Of a stretch of 64,000 nucleotides of DNA, positions 56,441-64,000 are shown in pieces. Origin of the DNA: Pontederia crassipes (lineage: Eukaryota > Streptophyta > Magnoliopsida > Commelinales > Pontederiaceae); NCBI GenBank assembly GCA_030549335.1, contig CM060195.1, forward strand, positions 10,817,501 to 10,881,500, read 5' to 3'. The translations under genes and the position numbers were made by a program. Within the stretch, counting starts at the first letter, position 1. Every line of letters starts with the position of its first letter. A model generated the notes under the pieces. The model made no database searches and had not been told where the DNA came from. It worked only from the letters and a program-made list of their open reading frames with translations.

Positions 56441-57284
56441 GATTCCTATCTTCAGGAGAATGGAATCATTGACACGTATTACCTCAACCTCTTGATCTAA
56501 AGCTTTGACAGATTTTCCACACCTTCAATATATTCAACTTAGAAGGAGCTGAGGACTTCTCTCTAAGTAAGGAAAGCCAGATCTATCTACTGTAGTCATC
56601 CACTTTTAAGCTTTTCCTGTTTCCTGGTTGCCTCATGCATCAAGTGCAGACAAGGATCCAAGTGATTGATGTCCTACGTCTAGTCCATGAGCTCACGAAT
56701 TCCACGGTTGAACCTGGATTTTTTAAGATAGAGTCCGCTTATTTAGTGGCTAGAGGTGATGTATATCTTGTGTGAGATTCCATCTTTTTTTTATGGGGAG
56801 CTCTTTTTTGTTAGCGAACATGATAAAAAACAAATAAATAAATTTGTTTAAGAGAAAAAAATGAGAAAACAATCGGGTATGTGGCTTATTGATGGATGTA
56901 GGATGACAGCTTGACAGGACGAATGGCGGCAATGTCGGGCATCGACGGACGAAGGACACAAAATGATTGGCGGCTCAGCAATGGGAATGGTGATGGAGAA
57001 CAATTCGGGCTTTGGCAAACAAGCTAGACGGTGAGAGTGAGTGTGATGGCAGAGCTGCAACAATGATGATAGATAAAGGCGGACGATGGTGTCGGGTTGT
57101 TGGATGAAGGATAATGGCAGGGCAGCTGGCACGGTGGGGGTGGTGTAGGCAGCGAACCCACGCGTGCGAATTTGGCAGTGCGAGGTCAGCGATGACAACA
57201 AAAGAGCAGCGACGATGATGGTGGAGTGGGGACGGTCGATGGAAAAGTAAAACAATAAAACAAAAGAGAGGGTAGTGATTTAAG
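56441..57284. other. Unassigned DNA with low-complexity open frames
   Basis: The minus-strand frame at 56848-57255 (135 codons) is rich in Ser, Leu, Pro and His with no domain or exon signals. I do not accept it as a gene. Its plus-strand composition (GGCAGCGAC, GTGATGG) is mildly GC-rich, and its origin is unknown. Confidence 0.35.
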
Positions 57285-57415
57285 GTAAAATTTTAGTGTC
57301 ACCGAAATTGGCAACGCTAATAAGAGGATACCATGGCGCAGGAAAGAAATCAGATTTAACATGAAGTAGCATGATTAGCGTGGAAAAATTTGTGACTCTA
57401 TGGTGACGCTAAGAT
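57285..57415. repeat. CACTA-like subterminal sequence
   Basis: TTTAGTGTCACCGAAATTGG, CAACGCTAAT, GATTAGCGTGG and GGTGACGCTAAG resemble the GCGTC-type repeats elsewhere. No terminus is visible; the block is cut at 57416 where gypsy DNA begins. Confidence 0.5.
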
Positions 57416-58700
57416 GAGACATCTTCTTGTTCCATAAGGAATAGGTCCACGAACTCCAGGTGAACTAATGGTTGTAGTTGGAGCACAACATTGCACACAG
57501 TCTTCTTCTCGGCCTGGGGAGGTCTAGAAAGCATACCGATTAACTTGTTAGTGGCTCCTTTCTTGTAGTGAATTACCAGATTAAATTGCTGCAAGTAAGA
57601 CATCCACTTCATATGCCTTGATTTCTGCAACTTAAATTGAATTTGCAAGTACTTCAAAGGTTGGTGATCAGTACGAAGGATTGTTTCTTTGCCCAACAAA
57701 TAATTTCTCTAATACTTAACTGCTTGGTGTAAGGCATAGTGTTCCTTGTCACATGTTGAATAATTTAGTGGTGCACTTGAAAAGTTTCTGAATGATAGGT
57801 GATGGGTCTTCCTTCTTAAAGAAGAATAGCTCCCATTGCATATCCAGAAGCATCTACTTCTAATTCAAAAGGTTTTCTTAAGTCAGGTAATGCAAGGATA
57901 GGTGCTTCAGTAATCTTCTTCTTCAATGTTTGCAAAGTTATATCTTGTTTTGGTCCCCATTCAAATCTTGCCCTTGCCTTTGTGAGACCATGCAATGGTG
58001 AGGCCGACAAAGAAAAATCTCTTATGAACTTCCTCAAATATTGACAAGCTCCAATGATGCTCTGCATTTCAATCACTAACTTGCTCTCCTTATCGTCCTT
58101 TGGCTTTGATCTTTTGAGAATCTATTCTCAGTTTCGCTTCACCAACGACGAAGCCAAGGTATACCAATTCTATGAGGGCCACTTCACACTTCTTATGTTG
58201 AGATGGAGCTTATGTTTTGCCAAAAGTTTAAATACTTTGCCTACATGCTCCAAATGCTCGGACCAAGTTCAGTTGTATACAAGGATATCATCAAGATAGA
58301 CAATAATAAAATCATCTATACGTGGTCTCAATACCTCATTCGTCAATCTCATGAATGTGGACGGAGTATTGCACAATCCAAAAGACCTAACTATCCATTC
58401 AAAAAGGCCTTGGGTTAGCTTTGAAGGTTGTCTTCCAAGTGTTAGCTTTATGGATTCGCACTTGGTGATATCCTAATTTGAGGTCTAGCTTTGTGAAGTA
58501 TTTGGGACCTTGGAGTTGATCCAACAAGTTTTCTATTTGTGGAAGAGGATATAGATTCTTCATTGTTATCTTATCGAGGGCTTGGTAATCAATACACATT
58601 CTTTATCCGCCATCTTTCTTTGGCACAAGTACCACTAGAGATCCACATGGACTAGACATCCTCAAGAATTAATTTTTCATTGGTATGGTGGAATTCTTAT
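57409..58700 (-). mobile_element. Ty3/gypsy reverse transcriptase and RNase H region (fossil)
   Basis: Minus-strand blocks in gypsy order: MCIDYQALDKITMKNLYPLP and FTKLDLKLGYHQVRI (RT, about 58600-58420), CQYLRKFIRDFSLSASPLHG and LPDLRKPFELEVDASGYAMG (RT/RNase H junction, about 58050-57820), then TDHQPLKYLQ and RHMKWMSYLQQFNLVIHYKK (RNase H, about 57690-57550). It belongs with the gag pieces at 60379-60960 and 63420-63655 on the same strand. It is broken in several places. No LTR of its own was identified. Confidence 0.88.
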
Positions 58701-58764
58701 GTGCAGATATACAACCTTCAAGGCTTGACATAGGAACTAATTAGGAGACAATTCTACCCTGTTG

Positions 58765-59395
58765 GATACCTTGAGGAACACTAGAGACATTGGCATTACT
58801 TGAGGAAGTATTCAGAGCACACGAGTTCAAGTGTCAGGCATTAATTCATGGTGTTCGACTTGAGAAGAAGATATCTTGCAAAAGTATTCTGGTGGTTTGC
58901 AAGAAGATATTAGGAACCATCTCTAAATGCATCAGATTATGGACATTGATGATGCTTGTACGAAGGGCACCATCAAAGAAAAAACTCTACATAGAAAAAG
59001 TACTCAAGGCTGCAGAGAAGAACTCAACAAAGGAGTGACTATAAGAAGTCAATAGAAAAAACAAAGGCTCCAAAGAGAAAGGAAAAAACCACAGGAAAGG
59101 CATGACTATAAGAAGTCAACAGCAAAAATAGAGGCTCCAAAGAGAAGGGAAAAAACTCTTTGGTGTACAAACTACAAGAAGGAAGGACACAATGAGCCCG
59201 TGTTGGTTTGCACATCCAGAATTAGCTCCAGATCATTGGAAGAATGGTGTCAAGAGAAACATGGTATTGGTACAATTGCAGTTATGCACCAAAAAATATG
59301 ACTCTAACCTATCCAACCAAGAGTCAAGTTTCTCTCTATCTATCTCATCTCTGTATTCGGATGTCTATCTTTGCCTCCACTTTGAATGAACCGAA
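58765..59395 (+). mobile_element. Retroelement gag-like remnant with a CCHC-type knuckle (fossil)
   Basis: Plus-strand translation near 59160-59250 gives WCTNYKKEGHNEPC-type residues followed by WFAHPELAPDHWKNG, a pattern seen after gag zinc knuckles of plant retroelements (C-x2-C-x4-H-x4-C, then HPEL). Upstream is a Lys-rich open stretch (58790-59038) and two near-identical repeats, ACTATAAGAAGTCAA..., at about 59037 and 59105. Assignment to a lineage is not possible, and it is on the opposite strand to the surrounding gypsy fossil. Confidence 0.5.
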
Positions 59396-59399
59396 CACT

Positions 59400-60378
59400 T
59401 GTTGTTGTCCACTTTAGCACTTCCTTTGTTCCAAATGGGGCAAGGAAGAAAGCCCTTTACACAACCACCTTTTCTCCGCTTCGAAAGGCAAGGCAACCTC
59501 TCCTTCTTAGAAGCTAATCTATTTCTCTCGCTCAAGAGGTAAGATTTAGAACCTCTTTTACACAAGAGCTCTCTCTATTTTTTTGAACAAAAATGTTTCT
59601 CTCTCTTTACAATGCTAGGCTCACAAGAGTGAAAGAGAGAAAGAAGAGCAATATTGAAAAAGATCTTCTTTTGATTTCTTGAAGTATTGCTTCAATGCTT
59701 GGATAGATTTTACTTCTGGCCTTGGCACTTCTTTTATAGACTCTGCTATGTGAAAAATTCGTCCAGAATTAATTCCACATTTTTCTCCTCGAAATATAGC
59801 ATACTGTTCATTTCAGTAATGGACCGGTCGACCGCATTTATGGATCGATCGACCGGTCTATATGACCGTTGGCTCATTTTCCTCATTTGCCGCAGAGTCG
59901 ACTGCATTAATGAACCGGTCGACCGGTCTATATGACCGTTGCGCTCATTTCTACAGCTTCAACACTTGATCGATCAACCGGACTGTCGACCGATGTCTCA
60001 ATCGGTACAGTCTCGTAATTTTGATTTGAGCAATTTATACATTGATCGGTCGACCGATATCCCCGATCGATCATCCGGACTGTCTCGACCGGCCTTCATA
60101 GCTTCGACCGGCAGGTTGATCGCCTTGCACTATTTTGGGCATAACTTTTTGCAGAGTTATTCAAATTAGATGATCTTGGAGTCTATGGAAAGCTAACAAC
60201 AACTTTGATGTTTAACATTTATCCAAAACTAATAAGATTAGTGCCAATTATTTAATCAAAGTGTAGTGCATAAAGTTATCCATTTTTCTTTAAACTTTTT
60301 AAGCATTTTAACTTTAATCATTCGAGGTTTGTATCATCAAAATATAATTTTATATGTCATTAAAACTTAGATCCAACA
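59400..60378 (-). mobile_element. Ty1/copia LTR (fossil), inserted in the gypsy fossil
   Basis: On the minus strand it begins TGTTGGATCTAAG at 60378 and carries the same landmarks as the other copia LTRs: ATACAAACCTCGAAT, the CCGGTCGACCGG-type array (59815-60115), a TATA-like TCTATAAAAGAAG (about 59730) and the TTGCCCCATTTGGAAC segment (59428-59446). The 3' end near 59400 is not a clean terminus. It separates gypsy pol (57409-58700) from gypsy gag (60379-60960). Confidence 0.8.
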
Positions 60379-60960
60379 CTTCACACCTTGCCTCTTTGGA
60401 GAATTCTTTTGTAATGTCCCATCTTTCTACATTGCAAGCATGCCCCGAATGAAACTTCCCACTACGGTGGCATTGACTTTTTCCCCTAAGTGATTTTCAC
60501 ATTTTGGAAGACTTGTAGGGCTCATCCCTTTTGTCCTTGAATTTTCCTTGTTTCATCATCTACCTTAATATTTTGCCATTATAGAGTCCGCGACTCCTTA
60601 TTCGAGTTTCCTTTGTAATTCAACTACTAGCTCAATTGCTTCGGCCATTGTCTTGGGAGCTTCACATATCATCCCAACTTTTAGTTCGAACTTGAGTCTC
60701 TTCACAAAGCCATTCATTCTCATCATTTCCATATTTATTAATGTGCAATACTTTTCGACTTGAAGTATTTGAACGAGTAGTTATCCACCGACATGTCACC
60801 TTGATGGAGGAACTCCTCTTGCTTTTGCGCCCTCATACTTTGCGAAAAGTATTGATTCAACATGACGAATTTCCTTCATTGACGTACTTAAATGTAAGGA
60901 TAGAATTCCACCATTGTCTCATGACTCGCATAAAATTGTGATTTCGTGAGGAGCACAGAA
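60379..60960 (-). mobile_element. Ty3/gypsy gag region, C-terminal part (fossil)
   Basis: The minus strand carries YFSQSMRAQKQEEFLHQGDM followed by SVDNYSFKYF (about 60860-60760), MRMNGFVKRLKFELKVGMIC (about 60725-60665) and EAPKTMAEAIELVVELQRK (about 60670-60610), typical of gypsy gag (Retrotrans_gag type). The N-terminal gag piece is at 63420-63655, beyond an insertion. It is broken. Confidence 0.75.
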
Positions 60961-63410
60961 AGGCAGAAAAATTACGCAATTTGTGTGGGATGGCTACTTA
61001 TAAGGAGTGATTGTCCCTAGACGTCTGTTTCATCCTACACGAATGATTACCCCAAAATCACAAGAAAAATGTCGAATTAAGTTTTAAAATTTATAAATCA
61101 TCTACACTATTACTACGAGAATTGCAAATATAAGGCATGTTAGTGTAGTACTTGAGGGTTCATCCATAGGGACAAAGCTTGAAAAGTTCACGCTTAATTA
61201 AAACCGTTTAGAAGGAAAAGCTTAAGTCTATAGGTGTTGTTCAAATTGAAAAAGTGAAATGCTACCAATCAGAAATCACAACAAATAAAACTATTCTAAT
61301 TTTTATGGTTTTTTAGCAAAAGTAGACAATTATCAGCGTAGCTAAACACTAGAGCTAGGGGGATGTTTTCACTCGAGATTAATGTTCTACGTGCTCCAAC
61401 TCAAAGTAAAGACAAGAGGTTGCCCCTCAATGTGCGCATTTGGGTAACATCAGGATAAGGATCACCTAACTCATTTGTGTCACTCTTGTTCTTACTAATG
61501 GCTTAGTTTACGTACATCGATGGGTTTGTGTATTCAGTTCAAGCAACATTCTCGTGTGCATGAAACGAATAGACAAATCAAATCCCTCTACAATGATTGA
61601 GCTAGGTTCCACATTGTCTCTACCTGTCATGTCCTCTAAGGGATAATCGAAGATTCAAAGTGACCTCCCAACCTGAATTGATCTCCATCTCACGAAGATC
61701 ACCCTCTCAGGAGAGGTCCAAGGTTGAGCATTGCATGAAAGGTATTGAGTCCAGGCGATTAAGGCCCATTCAGAAACGAATACAATGACTCCTACAATCT
61801 CTCTAATGAAAACTTTGCAAATGTGTGCCCTATTGAATCTTCTACGATCGTAAAGGGTCGAAGTTCCCTCTCGGGTAGAAAGTCATGGAATCAATAAAAG
61901 TTGGATTTAATGAGAGGGTAATGATGAAAAGACAAGGAGCAAAAGAGATTCTACTCTAACATGCGTGGTTTAGGATTCTGTCTGTGATGATTAAAATCTT
62001 TGTTCCACCTCTCGATGCACATATAGAGATTCAATGTGAAAATGTCCCTCTCGGGCTATGATTCAGTGAACACATGATATTTGAACTAAAATACGATGAA
62101 CACCAACACCAAGCAAAATCGAACAAGAATCGTCTGCACTGCAAGTTGAATGACCTTGTCTAGCTTCAATCCCTCTCAGTCTTTAGTTGGATAGGGGATG
62201 AAGATAACCCTCTCGTGTTGCAAGCAAGGCAAAATGTATAGCTCAAACAAAATATGAAACCACCACAACACTTAAACACAAAACAAAACATAAGATAGCA
62301 ACAGTAGAAGAGTTCGACAATCGTAACGATATAAAAAAGGATAAGAACAAAAAACATAGACATCTCAAAATCAACATCCCCTAGCCACTAGTTGGCTGGA
62401 TAGTTACACATTATGAAAAGTTGAAAAGAATAAAAGAAGAAAGGGGAGAAAAGGAAAAGAAGAAGGGAGGCTTCTGGCCGCAACCTCCTCTCCAGCCCCC
62501 CTTAGCACAACATCGAATGGATTAGGAGATTGGCCCCCTCTTTCTATTGCCTTCAGCCCTCTTTTTATATCCTCTTTTTGTTCTTCCAGTTTCCAGTTGC
62601 AATCTCATCCTTTAGTACCTTCAAATACTTTAAAGGAAGCTTCCTTCTTGCCATGGATGAAGCAATTGCCAACTGGTCCCCTCCAAGCCTATGTTGTTTG
62701 TTGGTTTGGGCCAATACACTCAGCATGACTGAAGCTCCTTGTGTCTGCTATTTGGACCACCTCAGCCAATTTCTAGCTTTTTCAACCAAAGGAATTTGCT
62801 ATGGTCCCTCCTTGTCTGCCTCTTGATTTGCCACTTATCCAACTTTTCACTCAAAAGGAATCTTCTCTTGTGATCCGTCTTGGTTGTCTCTCATTAGCTT
62901 GCCACCTATTCATATTTTCAAGCAAAAAAAAATCTGCTGGTGGTCCGTCTTGGCTGCCTCAGCTTGCCACCTGTCCATTGTCACAGCTACTCATTCATTA
63001 TCCACATCTGCCCATATAGATGTAGAGGAAGCTTCCTTTCTCTTGTACAAAAAATTTGCATGGAAAATCATCATTTTCTTTATTTTTTTGCTATTTTGGA
63101 CAACTTTCCTAGTGAATCTGTGTCGTCTACTCTCAAATTCATCTAAGTGTCTGAGTTGGGGGTATTCGCTTGTGTGCCCCTATGTGTGCGTCAATGGAAG
63201 CATATACCTACATGCCCCCATGTTTTGCCGACTGGAATTTCTAAACAGAAAATAATTAAAACAAGTAATAATATCCCATAAATGCTAAGATAGATGTGGA
63301 GAAATCATAAAAATGGTATTTCAAAAATAAAGCATGTCTTCGAGAATGAAAACATATCAAAACATGAGATAAATGCATGCTGAACATAAATGAAAAATAT
63401 ACATAATTTC
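60961..63410. mobile_element. 2.4-kb insertion of unknown type inside the gypsy gag, possible LTR
   Basis: It interrupts gypsy gag homology (left part near 60960, right part near 63420). It has no protein domain. A CCCTCTC-containing motif recurs at about 61578, 61700, 61866, 62045, 62171 and 62207 (for example TCCCTCTCGGG twice). The right third is pyrimidine-rich with GCTTCCTT...CTTGCCACCT duplications (62640, 62898, 62963). I could not define termini or a target duplication. A long LTR is the likeliest explanation, but this is a guess. Confidence 0.45.
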
Positions 63411-63419
63411 TCCACATCG

Positions 63420-63655
63420 CCTCGCTTTTCCCGTCAAGCTATATGTGGCACACTCTACTTTGTTTTTCTTGGGAGATTTCATCACATTGAAAATATCCAT
63501 TATCCTATCCAACCATGTTTTGCCTTCCTCCGGATCATCAATCCCGTTGAATATAGGAGGTTTGAGGTCTAAAAACCTCATCAAAGGTTCTTGGCACGAG
63601 CGTTCATCACATTCCATAACTTGGGTCGTTCGTTTGTTCGTTGGACAACTCATAT
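63420..63655 (-). mobile_element. Ty3/gypsy gag region, N-terminal part (fossil)
   Basis: The minus strand reads RFLDLKPPIFNGIDDPEEGK, TWLDRIMDIFNVMKSPKKNK and VECATYSLTGKAR, the start of the gypsy gag domain (FxxxxPPxFxGxxDPxxAExWLxxxExxFxxxxCxxxxKVxxAxYxLxGxAxxWW). It is cut off at about 63420 by the insertion next to it. Confidence 0.82.
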
Positions 63656-64000
63656 CCATCTACAGTCATACAATAGCTATACATCATGGTCTAACATTAC
63701 ACAATTAAAATAAAATATGTGCCTTTAGGCTCGGTTGTACCTTATGACGTTTGCACATTGACTTTACACTTAAAAATTTTAGCCAACCTATGGCCTACCG
63801 ATCATCTCTTACTTTACTTATGATTGTCAAGATAAATTTGTCACCTTTGCATTGAAACATTTATTAAATCTACAAAATTTTAGCTACTATCTGACCTTTT
63901 TAAATTAGTCTAGGAGGACCAACTACTTTTTGAAATTTGAACTTGAATAGGAGAAAAGAAGGGAGACAAAGGACGGAGGATAAGGAGGAGGCAGGAAGCT
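63656..64000. other. Window end, nothing recognised
   Basis: AT-rich DNA ending in a purine-rich tract (about 63950-63995, GGAGACAAAGGACGGAGGAT). On the minus strand it lies upstream of the gag start, so it may be the 5' untranslated region of the gypsy fossil. No LTR end is visible. Confidence 0.35.

Noticed and set aside
56848-57255. A 135-codon minus-strand frame with a hydrophobic start
   Set aside because: Low-complexity composition, no domain, no splice or promoter signal; it lies among transposon remnants.
62530-63255. Several Phe/Ser/Leu-rich plus-strand frames as a possible membrane protein gene
   Set aside because: They overlap in different frames over a pyrimidine-rich repeat stretch, and none has a domain or conserved exon structure.

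Overview
This window looks like a repeat-dense stretch of a flowering-plant nuclear genome. The evidence is CACTA (En/Spm) DNA transposons with TNP2, DUF4218 and DUF4216-like remnants, SIRE-like Ty1/copia and several Ty3/gypsy retroelements with Met-tRNA primer sites and 1-3 kb LTRs, plus pieces of one spliced host gene. That gene is a GDSL esterase/lipase. Its exons are GC-rich in very AT-rich surroundings, which hints at a monocot, but I cannot name a species. No rRNA, tRNA, CRISPR array or intact long host gene is visible.

Layout. 1-5693: the right part of a CACTA transposon (plus strand) with TNP2 remnants, a second plant-transposase (PF03004-like) gene and GCGTC-rich subterminal repeats. 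5935-13757: fossil gypsy LTRs and integrase tails, lying in and around the decayed 3' part of the GDSL gene (exon fragment at 8284-8434). 13880-15204: GDSL exons 3, 2 and 1 on the minus strand. 15235-26712: upstream DNA, a 2.8-kb solo gypsy LTR (itself hit by a 2.82-kb insertion), and a CACTA nested in a CACTA.

26938-51597 repeats the same order (broken GDSL copy, upstream DNA, solo LTR with the same target duplication AAATA, nested CACTA pair). The window is therefore built on a tandem segmental duplication of about 12 kb. Copy B then grew to about 24.7 kb because a copia element (31057-46502, target GAAG) landed in its solo LTR, was rearranged, and received a second full-length copia element (32802-42317, target ATTTA). 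Part of the right flank of that element is also present as an inverted copy, giving a long inverted repeat (43134-44025 against 46182-47069).

51598-54455 completes the nested CACTA pair. The inner element is bounded by CAT duplications, 48325-52854. 54456-64000 is a graveyard: a copia integrase fragment, a minus-strand gypsy element split by a copia LTR (59400-60378) and by an unidentified 2.4-kb insertion (60961-63410), and unassigned AT-rich DNA.

Nothing here forms an operon or pathway. The biology is genome dynamics: nested insertion, LTR-LTR recombination to solo LTRs, tandem duplication of a lipase gene followed by loss of function in both copies, and an inverted duplication. The retroelements are fossils and are described only by span, family, parts and approximate age.
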